22,904 nt of DNA from a virus. The notes below the pieces were generated by a model. The model was not told the DNA's origin. It worked only from the letters and a program-made list of their open reading frames with translations, and made no database searches. The stretch lies in the IMG/VR virus record IMGVR_UViG_3300010354_000703, positions 1-22,904 of that record. One strand, 5' to 3'. Below, piece by piece: positions 1 through 5,699 of the stretch (position 1 is the first letter of the stretch; the number at the start of each line of letters is the position of its first letter). A program made the position numbers and the translations under genes.

Positions 1-665
1 CAAACCTCCACGATTAGCGGCCGGTAGTTCTTGTACCAGTCGTTCTCATTCGGGTAGCCGCGAGGATGACAGACAACGCGCGTGTCGCCGATCATGTAGT
101 CACACCGATCATGAGTGTGCCCGTGTACGATCAGCTTCGGCGGCTTCTTCATCTCCAAGATCTTGTAGGATAGCTCGGTCGCGAAGAAGTCGTTGCCGCC
201 AGAGTCCTTGTACTTAGGATGCACCGACTGATACGACGGCAAGTGATGAACTACCCACACGTCTGCACCTGAGTTGAATAGATGCTCCTTGTGAGTCATA
301 TGAGCTAACATATACTTCTCATAAGTCATGCCTCTGATATGACGACTATCTACCATGTACTCCTTGAAGTCCCACCAGCGAGTGGGCGAGATCTCGGTCC
401 ACAGCGTGGCACCCGCGATCTTGATGCCGTCTACCTCGACAGTATCAGGGAAGTCCATGTCCGCGTTGGCAAACGAGTTGCCGTAGTAGTCGTGATTGCC
501 CAAGACTGCGAAGTACCGATCACCCATCTCCTTCTTGAGCCAGTCGCGAAGGAGCTTGTCGGGGTGTGTATCGCCTGCGTTCAGATAGAACACGTCTGGA
601 TCCAGCTCCGGTGGATACCAGGCCTGGAACTCCATGTGTAGGTCAGAGATGATTCCGAACTTCAT
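1..665 (-). CDS. Calcineurin-like metallophosphoesterase (3' end outside window)
   Basis: The first 221 residues are visible; the C-terminus lies beyond the left edge. The translation carries the full motif series of the calcineurin-like phosphoesterase superfamily: SDLH at 7-10, GD at 31-32, GNHD at 56-59, VHHLPS at 139-144 and HGHTH at 181-185. These residues bind two metal ions and hydrolyse phosphoesters. The protein is probably cytoplasmic, as there is no signal peptide. The substrate cannot be told from the sequence; phage members of this superfamily include nucleotide and protein phosphatases. The ATG overlaps the stop of the 50-aa gene upstream (ATGA), so it is the third visible gene of a minus-strand operon. 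Confidence 0.88.
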   Translation of the reverse strand, partial: MKFGIISDLHMEFQAWYPPELDPDVFYLNAGDTHPDKLLRDWLKKEMGDRYFAVLGNHDYYGNSFANADMDFPDTVEVDGIKIAGATLWTEISPTRWWDFKEYMVDSRHIRGMTYEKYMLAHMTHKEHLFNSGADVWVVHHLPSYQSVHPKYKDSGGNDFFATELSYKILEMKKPPKLIVHGHTHDRCDYMIGDTRVVCHPRGYPNENDWYKNYRPLIVEV

Positions 666-814
666 TCTAATATCTCTTTCGATTTCACGACGCGAACATT
701 CTTAGCGCGCATGCCCTTCTCAGCCCATATCATGGCAGACTCAGAGCTATCAGTCATGACGACTGACTCGAACCAGCGATCCTCGATGGTGTAACGTACT
801 GTGTATTCTTTCAT
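662..814 (-). CDS. Small conserved-type phage protein, 50 aa, unknown function
   Basis: A 50-codon frame starting MKEYTVRYTIEDRW and ending in a Lys/Glu-rich tail. It begins at an ATGA overlap with the stop of the 381-aa gene and ends in an ATGA overlap with the phosphoesterase, so translational coupling on both sides supports it as real. The sequence alternates polar and hydrophobic residues at the start (two likely beta strands), followed by a helix around SSESAMIWAEKGMRAKN. This resembles small beta-beta-alpha proteins often seen in phages. I do not recognise a family and assign no function. Confidence 0.7.
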   Translation of the reverse strand: MKEYTVRYTIEDRWFESVVMTDSSESAMIWAEKGMRAKNVRVVKSKEILE

Positions 815-1956
815 TGCTTGATCACCCTCAATAGAATTGTATTCTCATTTATGCGATCCTGCAGAGTCGCTTCCTTCAGATCGTCCATGACCTTGCGCAG
901 GATGATCTTACCACCACTCAAGACGGACTGGACGATCTTCTCGGCCTGACGACCGGTCCGGCGAGTGCTCGTGGTCTTCTCGTCGAAGTTGACGATCGAG
1001 GACCTCTTAATATCTAGCCCGCCGCGATCGATAGCTCGGAACACAGTGAGAGTCTTATATTTGACGTTGTAAGTCCAGAGCTCTGCGGCTCCTACGATCT
1101 GCTCCGGCGACACCGAGGCCAGCTTGGTCTCTTGGTCTTCCTTCTTGTAACGGAAGTTCTTCAGCTTCTTCTCCACGCTCTGTGGCTTCTTCTTACGAGG
1201 AGCACGGAGCTTCTTGGCATTCTGCCCATATCGGAGCAGGTCGGACATCATCTTCTCTACGAACTCGAGTCGAGTCCTCAGCCACTTCTTCGAGTAGCCG
1301 GCGTAGCCCTCCTTGATCTGCGGATCAGACCCGTCGATGGCCTGCTCCAGCTCGTCGTAGATCTCGACGTAGTAAGCCGCCATCTTGGTGGTGTGCTGAG
1401 CGGGGATCTGAGCCTTCTGACAAAACTCGTAGGCATCGAACTCTGCTATCTCGCCACGCGCGTGCTTGTCCATCACTTCCTCGAGGTCGCCAATCAAGTC
1501 GTCTACGCGATCCTTGATTCGCTCTTGAATGTTGGGCTTCTCGGCGGCAGGCTTGTCCTCTCTCTTCTCATCAGTGGCGCGAGAGGCGAATGCCTCGGCC
1601 AGCCTCTTGTCGAAGAATGCCTTGGTCTGCTCTTCGACTGGAACACCTCGAGTGGCCATCCTGCCGATCCAAGCACACGTGAATGGAAAGAGGGAGTCAG
1701 GAACCGTCTTGAGTCGCTTGACATCATCCTTCCGGCCGAGGGTGGACAGGTAGTCAGAGAGCCACTCTCGAGCGTCGGAGAGCTCGGCCATAGACCCGTA
1801 CCACGTGTATGCCTTGGCCCTCTCGGACAGGGTCAGAGACTTCCCTGGCTTATACGTGGGTTCATCTCCGAGATACTTGAGATTCACCATGTAGACCTCA
1901 GATCTCGTCTTCTTGATCTTCTTTGGCAGAGCTTTCCGAATTAACTTCTTGGCCAT
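811..1956 (-). CDS. Conserved T4-like phage protein of unknown function, 381 aa
   Basis: First gene of the leftmost minus-strand operon. The start at 1956 has a Shine-Dalgarno-like AAGGA about 8 bases upstream and a promoter just before it. The protein is basic at its N-terminus (MAKKLIRKALPKKIKK), has a helical charged middle (about 115-175) and a Lys/Arg-rich stretch near 245-275 (LRAPRKKKPQSVEKKLKNFRYKK). The C-terminal third looks like an alpha/beta domain. The overall charge suggests nucleic-acid contact, but that is inference. Proteins of this general form occur in T4-like phages of marine and alphaproteobacterial hosts, from memory and unverified. No catalytic motif was seen. Confidence 0.75.
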   Translation of the reverse strand: MAKKLIRKALPKKIKKTRSEVYMVNLKYLGDEPTYKPGKSLTLSERAKAYTWYGSMAELSDAREWLSDYLSTLGRKDDVKRLKTVPDSLFPFTCAWIGRMATRGVPVEEQTKAFFDKRLAEAFASRATDEKREDKPAAEKPNIQERIKDRVDDLIGDLEEVMDKHARGEIAEFDAYEFCQKAQIPAQHTTKMAAYYVEIYDELEQAIDGSDPQIKEGYAGYSKKWLRTRLEFVEKMMSDLLRYGQNAKKLRAPRKKKPQSVEKKLKNFRYKKEDQETKLASVSPEQIVGAAELWTYNVKYKTLTVFRAIDRGGLDIKRSSIVNFDEKTTSTRRTGRQAEKIVQSVLSGGKIILRKVMDDLKEATLQDRINENTILLRVIKQ

Positions 1957-1983
1957 TACTCAGGATCCTTAAGATTTGACTAG

Positions 1984-2012
1984 ATCTTATCTGGTCGTAT
2001 GAAATATGTACA
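1984..2012 (-). promoter_or_regulatory. Candidate sigma70-type early promoter for the leftmost operon
   Basis: Reading the minus strand, TGTACA (2012-2007) is followed after 17 bases by TAAGAT (1989-1984). Transcription would start near 1977, leaving a leader of about 20 bases with a ribosome binding site AAGGA before the ATG at 1956. A perfect TTGACA also lies at 2018-2013, but its spacing to the -10 box is too long. The same TGTACA element recurs in two plus-strand candidate promoters nearby. Confidence 0.5.
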
Positions 2013-2127
2013 CTGTCAAATTTAGAGAAGCTCAGGAGCCCCTCCGACCAGTCTGGGGTAGGGTAATATGGCCTGCCGGCCACGGGGCTTCTGTGCGCTC
2101 CAGAGAGCTCTGGAAAGGCTCAAAAAA

Positions 2128-2193
2128 GTCTAATCTTTTCAGTGGCTTGCCTGCCAGTTCTAAGCCGTCTGCAAGCCATTGATATTGTTAGAC
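2128..2193. repeat. Imperfect inverted repeat (about 23-nt arms, 20-nt loop); terminator-like on the minus strand
   Basis: Arms 2128-2150 and 2171-2193 are aligned without gaps. GTCTAA pairs with TTAGAC at the base, and AGTGGCTTGC pairs with GCAAGCCATT at the top (10 pairs including one G-U). A partly paired 7-base segment lies between. On the minus strand the hairpin is followed at once by TTTTTT (2127-2122), as in an intrinsic terminator. On the plus strand it is followed by seven A residues. No gene lies on the minus strand immediately to its right, so as a terminator it would stop stray or antisense transcription. Confidence 0.55.
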
Positions 2194-2234
2194 AAAAAAA
2201 GTTCGTATCATGCGCACTTTTTTCACCCTGGGCA

Positions 2235-2263
2235 TGTACATTTAATGCGAGGCTGGGTATAAG
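2235..2263 (+). promoter_or_regulatory. Candidate early promoter for the small-protein genes
   Basis: TGTACA at 2235-2240, a 17-base spacer, then TATAAG at 2258-2263. Start of transcription near 2270 would leave a short leader with GGAG at 2280-2283 before the TTG start at 2292. The -35 element matches TTGACA only partly. It is supported by the same element in the two other candidate promoters. Confidence 0.4.
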
Positions 2264-2291
2264 AAGAAAGTAAGCTAATGGAGAGCAAATT

Positions 2292-2465
2292 TTGAACACG
2301 GTATTTGTCACCCTGACCGAGAACGGTCCGATGGTCCTGAACTTCCGGTCCAGCGCCGACTCTTTCCTCTCTAACGTCCTCATCGTCGCCGAGAAGCTTC
2401 GCGCTCTTGGTCACGACGTGACTGGCGCCGATCTTGGCAAGAAGTTCTTCGTGGGAGTGTACTAA
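2292..2465 (+). CDS. Small protein of 57 aa with a TTG start, unknown function
   Basis: The frame begins with TTG at 2292, preceded by GGAG at 2280-2283 with 8 bases between, and reads MNTVFVTLTENGPMVLNFRS onward to a stop at 2463-2465. That stop overlaps the ATG of the next gene (TAATG), which favours translation. No ATG lies near the ribosome binding site in this frame; the only ATG is at codon 14, well inside. The protein looks like a small alpha/beta fold: strands at the start, then a helix around DSFLSNVLIVAEKLRALGH. I do not recognise a family. It is first in a run of small early genes, a usual place for host-takeover proteins. Confidence 0.6.
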   Translation: MNTVFVTLTENGPMVLNFRSSADSFLSNVLIVAEKLRALGHDVTGADLGKKFFVGVY

Positions 2466-2674
2466 TGACCCTCGAAGAATTCGCTAAGATGGTCGCCCAG
2501 CATGACCTCACCTACAACTACACCGACGACGGCAGAGTCTGGCGTCTCGGACAGGAGTCCTACGACAGAGTCGTGGCCGCCTCCAAGCAGTTCCCCCGCG
2601 AGGACGTGGTCCGGATCTGGAACGAGGAAGTCGACCGCAAGCTGGTAGACGGCACCGGCTTCTATTGGAAATGA
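2465..2674 (+). CDS. Small acidic protein, 69 aa, unknown function
   Basis: Begins at the ATG overlapping the upstream stop (TAATG) and ends 4 bases before the -35 box of the next promoter. It reads as an N-terminal helix (TLEEFAKMVAQHD), two strands with aromatic residues (YNYTDDGRVWRLG) and a C-terminal helix, and it ends GTGFYWK. Codon use (C/G-rich third positions) matches its neighbours. No known domain recognised. Together with the 57-aa gene it forms a two-gene early unit. Confidence 0.65.
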   Translation: MTLEEFAKMVAQHDLTYNYTDDGRVWRLGQESYDRVVAASKQFPREDVVRIWNEEVDRKLVDGTGFYWK

Positions 2675-2678
2675 GCGG

Positions 2679-2707
2679 TTGACATTTTTAGAGCAACAGG
2701 ATAGAAT
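2679..2707 (+). promoter_or_regulatory. Consensus-like sigma70 promoter
   Basis: A perfect TTGACA at 2679-2684, a 17-base spacer and TAGAAT at 2702-2707 (five of six matches to TATAAT). This is the best host-type promoter in the window. The predicted start of transcription is about 2713-2715, exactly where the ATG of a small hydrophobic frame lies, so the first product may be leaderless. Confidence 0.75.
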
Positions 2708-2713
2708 GCTCAT

Positions 2714-2845
2714 ATGATGAAAACTCTACTCCTCTCTCTTCTCTTGACGGCGCCCACCCCTCCGGGGTTCTTGACTCTCGTCTTCCTCGTCACTTTCTTC
2801 TTCACACACGCACTACTCAAGGAGATCTCCCATGCACATCAATGA
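2714..2845 (+). CDS. Possible small hydrophobic membrane peptide, 43 aa
   Basis: The frame starts ATGATG at 2714 and encodes a short basic start (MMK), a Leu-rich hydrophobic stretch, a Pro-containing turn (TAPTPPG), and a second hydrophobic segment rich in Phe (TLVFLVTFFF). It ends 14 bases inside the next gene. There is no ribosome binding site, and the strong promoter would place the transcript start at or next to the ATG. It could be a leaderless membrane peptide, or this stretch could just be the leader of the 67-aa gene. The hydrophobic pattern also arises from a T/C-rich DNA strand, so caution is needed. Confidence 0.35.
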   Translation: MMKTLLLSLLLTAPTPPGFLTLVFLVTFFFTHALLKEISHAHQ

Positions 2846-3035
2846 AATCGAGGCCCTCGCCAACCGTCTCCGCAGCCTGCAGCGTCGGACCTATGCCTAC
2901 GGCAAGAACCGCGATCAGGTGGTTGAAGAGATCGGCATGATCGCTTCTGATCTCGAGGCTTACGTAGCCCGTCTGGATCACGACATGGATCTGGAGTACA
3001 TGGCCGATCATCACAACTACGCGATGGGGAAGTAA
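2832..3035 (+). CDS. Small helical protein, 67 aa, unknown function
   Basis: The ATG at 2832 has a strong AAGGAG ribosome binding site 6 bases upstream. The translation is almost wholly helical and charged (INEIEALANRLRSLQRR, then QVVEEIGMIASDLEAYVARL) with regular Leu/Ile spacing, suggesting a helical hairpin or short coiled coil. It ends with a His/Asp-rich stretch (LDHDMDLEYMADHHNYAMGK) that could bind a metal, though this is not a known motif. It is transcribed from the consensus-like promoter upstream, as expected of an early gene, and is followed after 1 base by the next ATG. Confidence 0.7.
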   Translation: MHINEIEALANRLRSLQRRTYAYGKNRDQVVEEIGMIASDLEAYVARLDHDMDLEYMADHHNYAMGK

Positions 3036-3036
3036 G

Positions 3037-3300
3037 ATGAAGAACAACGACCTCGAGGCGATGCGGAACCTCGATAAGCTCCCGCTCCCTGTTGCCAAGG
3101 AAGTGGCCAAGTCTTGGATGGTCAAGCCAAAGACGAAGAACGGCATCTACAGGTACAACAACCTGTTGCTCGACATCGAGCGCTCTCCATCCTCGGAGAA
3201 GCTCATGTTGACCATGTGGAACGTCATCCTGGCCGGCGAGGGACTCGCGGTTCCGAACTCCAAGTGGCAGCAGGATCACGCTAAGCACCTCTACACCTGA
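3037..3300 (+). CDS. Small basic protein, 87 aa, unknown function
   Basis: Follows the 67-aa gene after one base (TAAGATG) and shares its promoter. The translation has helices at 4-26 (NDLEAMRNLDKLPLPVAKEVAKSW), a basic patch (MVKPKTKNG) and a second helical part (LLLDIERSPSSEKLMLTMWNVILAGEG). No Cys or catalytic motif. I do not recognise a family. The next transcription unit has its own promoter, so this is the last gene of a two- or three-gene early unit. Confidence 0.65.
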   Translation: MKNNDLEAMRNLDKLPLPVAKEVAKSWMVKPKTKNGIYRYNNLLLDIERSPSSEKLMLTMWNVILAGEGLAVPNSKWQQDHAKHLYT

Positions 3301-3316
3301 ACCGCGAATATTCTCC

Positions 3317-3344
3317 TGTACACACACTCAGACACGGGTATAAT
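3317..3344 (+). promoter_or_regulatory. Candidate sigma70-type promoter for the protease-SWIM-glutaredoxin operon
   Basis: TGTACA at 3317-3322, a 16-base spacer and a perfect TATAAT at 3339-3344. The predicted transcript start is around 3351, the ATG of the SprT-like gene, and no ribosome binding site is visible between the -10 box and the ATG. This may be a second leaderless or near-leaderless unit. Confidence 0.5.
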
Positions 3345-3350
3345 CCAGCT

Positions 3351-3827
3351 ATGGCTAATAGCGATCTTACAGTCTACTCTATAGCATCCTCCCTCAAGTA
3401 CGGATACGACAACCGCTACACTAAGTGGTCTAAAGACGTCGTGTCTGCGATCAAGCTGGTGATGCCTCTGGCTCGTCAACTCTTGGATCTTCCACTTCAC
3501 ATCAAGATCCACCTCAAACCGAACCGGAAAGCCAACGCACACTATCAACACTCTGATCAGAAAGTAGTCATCGATCCGCGTCGCTGTAATACTATGTCGA
3601 AGGTGATGAGTGCCCTGATGCACGAGTTGGTCCACGCAGAGCAGTTCAAGCAGGGAAGGCTCGAAATGGGCATGCGCACCATGAAGTGGATGGGCAAAGC
3701 GGTGGTCCAGGAGACTCGAAACTACGAGAAGTATCGAGCCCAGCCGTGGGAGCGGGAGGCCTTCCGTAGAGAGAAGGAGCTCTGTGATGAGATAGCTAAG
3801 ATGCTAGAAGAGAAGTTGGAGAAGTGA
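3351..3827 (+). CDS. SprT-like zinc metallopeptidase
   Basis: A 158-aa protein with the zincin motif HELVH at 91-95: two His ligands and the catalytic Glu at 92. It is followed by helical sequence and PWEREAF at 132-138, whose Glu residues are candidates for the third zinc ligand. This layout, with a short N-terminal domain and HExxH in the middle, is that of SprT-like/WSS1-type small metallopeptidases. In the SPRTN branch these cut DNA-bound proteins. A role in clearing host or phage DNA-protein complexes is inference. It heads a tightly spaced operon: the SWIM gene begins one base after its stop. Confidence 0.75.
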   Translation: MANSDLTVYSIASSLKYGYDNRYTKWSKDVVSAIKLVMPLARQLLDLPLHIKIHLKPNRKANAHYQHSDQKVVIDPRRCNTMSKVMSALMHELVHAEQFKQGRLEMGMRTMKWMGKAVVQETRNYEKYRAQPWEREAFRREKELCDEIAKMLEEKLEK

Positions 3828-3828
3828 C

Positions 3829-4215
3829 ATGCGAGTAGGAGACGTAGTCACACTGAAAGTCCGCAATCCGATCTTCAAGTTCAAGCACGTGTACGCCTCT
3901 TACGTGGACGTGCCCGAGTTTCACGTCTATACTGGTAAGCTGGTAGCTCCGGGCAGAGGAGATCCTGCCGGCACTGTTCGCATCACCAGTGGAGATCCGA
4001 AATATCCGGTTCGTCTCATAGAGATAGACCGCATAGAGGACGCAGACGCTGCCACGGATCCGGCTCCAAATCAAGAGAGTTGGACTGTGGTCGGGTCCAA
4101 GGGGAGTAAATACCAGATAGTCAGGGACGGTGGCCACTACAGCTGCTCCTGCCCCGGCTTCGACTTCCGAAAGCGGTGTCGACACATAGAAGAACTGAGA
4201 GCGAAGGCAGCATGA
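3829..4215 (+). CDS. SWIM-type zinc finger protein, 128 aa
   Basis: The C-terminus carries a SWIM motif of the form CxC-x8-CxH: Cys106, Cys108, Cys117 and His119, within CSCPGFDFRKRCRHI. SWIM fingers bind zinc and usually contact DNA or proteins, often in recombination or helicase-linked factors. The first 70 residues look like a small beta barrel (VGDVVTLKV, FHVYTGKLV, RLIEIDRI), resembling an SH3/KOW-like fold. A beta barrel plus a SWIM finger would suit a DNA-binding accessory. It lies between a SprT-like protease and a glutaredoxin, overlapping the latter by ATGA. Confidence 0.75.
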   Translation: MRVGDVVTLKVRNPIFKFKHVYASYVDVPEFHVYTGKLVAPGRGDPAGTVRITSGDPKYPVRLIEIDRIEDADAATDPAPNQESWTVVGSKGSKYQIVRDGGHYSCSCPGFDFRKRCRHIEELRAKAA

Positions 4216-4460
4216 TAGAGATCTACAGCAAGACGGATTGCCCCTACTGTGAAATGGCCAAGGTCGCCATGCGAGGTTATCGTGTACAATTTACTGAGTA
4301 CGTGATAGGATCAGACATAACCAGAGAGGAGTTCTTTCAGAAGTTTCCAAATGCGAGGACAGTGCCTCAGATTATACTGAACGGACACCACATCGGCGGA
4401 TACAACGATCTTACAGAATGGATGAAACACAATGACCTCAGGAACTTTTTCAAGGGCTGA
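4212..4460 (+). CDS. Glutaredoxin
   Basis: 82 aa with the dithiol active site CPYC at 10-13, the cis-proline segment TVPQI at 50-54 and the GGYNDL glutathione-binding turn at 62-67. This is the full set for a classical glutaredoxin at the family's usual length. The enzyme reduces disulfides with glutathione; in T4-like phages it commonly feeds electrons to the phage ribonucleotide reductase (T4 NrdC). No reductase gene is in this window. I chose ATG 4212, which overlaps the SWIM stop (ATGA), over an upstream GTG at 4176 because the fold begins MIEIYSKTDC. Confidence 0.92.
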   Translation: MIEIYSKTDCPYCEMAKVAMRGYRVQFTEYVIGSDITREEFFQKFPNARTVPQIILNGHHIGGYNDLTEWMKHNDLRNFFKG

Positions 4461-4725
4461 TCGCCCCTACCTCATCGAGCAGCTCCACTCCAAGGTGCTG
4501 GAAGTAGACTTCATCAAGCGCGACGGCACTCGTCGCACCATGAGGTGTACTCTTCGCACTGACATGCTCCCTCAGCAGGAGAAGCCAGTGATCGACCTCA
4601 CCAAGTCTAATCGCGAGACCAAGGAGAACCTCGACGTCATCGCGGCCTACGACGTGGAGGCCAAGGGCTGGCGCTCGTTCCGTCTCGACTCCGTCGAGTC
4701 AGTCACTATCAGGGAGAAGGCGTGA
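4432..4725 (+). CDS. SH3-like beta-barrel protein (DUF2693-like), 97 aa
   Basis: The translation matches a family seen in T4-like phages that I associate with DUF2693 or an 'SH3 beta-barrel fold' annotation, from memory. It contains VLEVDFIKRDGTRRTMRCTL, then DMLP, and the C-terminal VIAAYDVEAKGWRSFRLDSV. Alternating beta strands around the conserved K-x-D-G-T turn and the final WRSFR strand suggest a small barrel, perhaps nucleic-acid binding. The ATG at 4432 lies 29 bases inside the glutaredoxin gene. A later start would remove the first strand. The stop overlaps the glycosyltransferase ATG (TGATG). Confidence 0.7.
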   Translation: MTSGTFSRADRPYLIEQLHSKVLEVDFIKRDGTRRTMRCTLRTDMLPQQEKPVIDLTKSNRETKENLDVIAAYDVEAKGWRSFRLDSVESVTIREKA

Positions 4726-5699
4726 TGGGTTTCGCATACAACAACATCGACATGACTAAGAAGTCTCGGGGAGGCAGCGAGCTCATGGCCGAGAGGCTGG
4801 AGAAGCGAATCGACCCCGAGATGCTCAAGCACTTCCAGATCCACGTGTCTCGCGTAGGAGAGGTCGACGACAGCAAGATCCAACTGCTTCAGTTGCAGGA
4901 CCTGCCTGGCGACCCGGCGTCGGATCACCTGAAGAACGGCGGCTACAACAAGTTCGAGCGCCTCATCTTCGTATCCAACTGGCAGATGCAGAACTACATC
5001 CAGTACTACGGCATCCCGTGGTACAAGTGCTGCGTGCTTACCAACGCCATCGTGCCGGTGCCTGCGTCGTTAGACTTGAAGCCAAAAGATCAGGTCAACA
5101 TCATCTATCACACCACTCCGCATCGCGGTCTCGAGTTGCTGGTTCCTGCATTCATCGAATTGGCCAAGAACCACGACGACGTACATCTCGACGTCTTCTC
5201 CTCGTTCTCCATCTACGGATGGTCGGAGCGAGATAAGCCGTACGAGCCTCTCTTCGACATGATCAAGCAGCATCCGAAGATGACTTATCACGGGGCTCGT
5301 CCCAACGAGGAAGTTCGCGAGGCTCTGTCGAAGGCTCACATCTTCGCTTATCCCAACATCTGGATGGAGACTTCTTGCATGGCCCTGATGGAGGCCATGA
5401 GCGCCGAGTGTCTATGCGTCCATCCGAACTACGGCGCCCTCTACGAGACCGCGTCGCAGTACACCTGGATGTACCAGTGGCAGGACAACAAGCAGGATCA
5501 CCTCAATAACTTCTATCAGATGCTCGACGGCGCAGTCAAGGCCGTGCGTAACATGAGCGAGGTCCTCGAGGATACGCTGCAGGGGCAGAAGATCTTCGCT
5601 GATCGGTTCTACAACGTCGACATTAAGAAGTACGCCTGGGAGGCGCTGCTCAAGTCAATCCTCATCAAGAAGCGAATCGCTCATCATGATAATCCTTGA
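4725..5699 (+). CDS. Family 4-type glycosyltransferase
   Basis: 324 aa with a two-domain GT-B layout. The N-terminal half has a glycine-rich SRGGSELMAERL stretch (about 14-25), typical of the acceptor-side loop, and IFVSNWQMQ near 81-89. The C-terminal half has IIYHTTPHRGLELLVPAF near 126-143 and the donor-binding segment with an E-x7-E pair at Glu215 and Glu223 (WMETSCMALMEAM), as in retaining GT4 enzymes. It probably moves a sugar from a nucleotide donor. In T4-like phages the obvious acceptors are modified DNA bases, but protein or surface glycans are possible. ATG 4725 overlaps the upstream stop; a GTG three bases earlier is less likely. Confidence 0.82.
   Translation: MGFAYNNIDMTKKSRGGSELMAERLEKRIDPEMLKHFQIHVSRVGEVDDSKIQLLQLQDLPGDPASDHLKNGGYNKFERLIFVSNWQMQNYIQYYGIPWYKCCVLTNAIVPVPASLDLKPKDQVNIIYHTTPHRGLELLVPAFIELAKNHDDVHLDVFSSFSIYGWSERDKPYEPLFDMIKQHPKMTYHGARPNEEVREALSKAHIFAYPNIWMETSCMALMEAMSAECLCVHPNYGALYETASQYTWMYQWQDNKQDHLNNFYQMLDGAVKAVRNMSEVLEDTLQGQKIFADRFYNVDIKKYAWEALLKSILIKKRIAHHDNP

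Larger units (their letters stand above)
1957..2291. other. Divergent non-coding region with inverted repeats and A-tracts
   Basis: About 335 bases between divergent operons with no convincing gene on either strand. It holds the minus-strand promoter at its left and a plus-strand promoter at its right. Between them are a GC-rich pair (GGAGCCCC at 2035-2042 with GGGGCTTC at 2084-2091, enclosing GGCC-tgcc-GGCC), a long hairpin (2128-2193) and an A-rich/T-rich pair (AAAAAAGT near 2195-2202 with ACTTTTTT at 2216-2223). Its role (regulatory region, RNA element or replication origin) cannot be decided from sequence. Confidence 0.7.

Noticed and set aside
1132-1944. 270-codon plus-strand frame opposite the 381-aa gene
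   Set aside because: Leu/Val-rich translation is the usual mirror of a Lys/Glu/Asp-rich gene on the other strand. The minus-strand gene has promoter, ribosome binding site and coupled neighbours.
2101-2117. Short inverted repeat around GAGC (TCCAGA/TCTGGA) as a terminator
   Set aside because: No T-run follows on either strand, and the stem is only six pairs.
4176-4211. GTG-initiated longer glutaredoxin
   Set aside because: The 12 added residues come from the SWIM gene in another frame and are not part of the glutaredoxin fold. The ATG at 4212 is coupled to the upstream stop.
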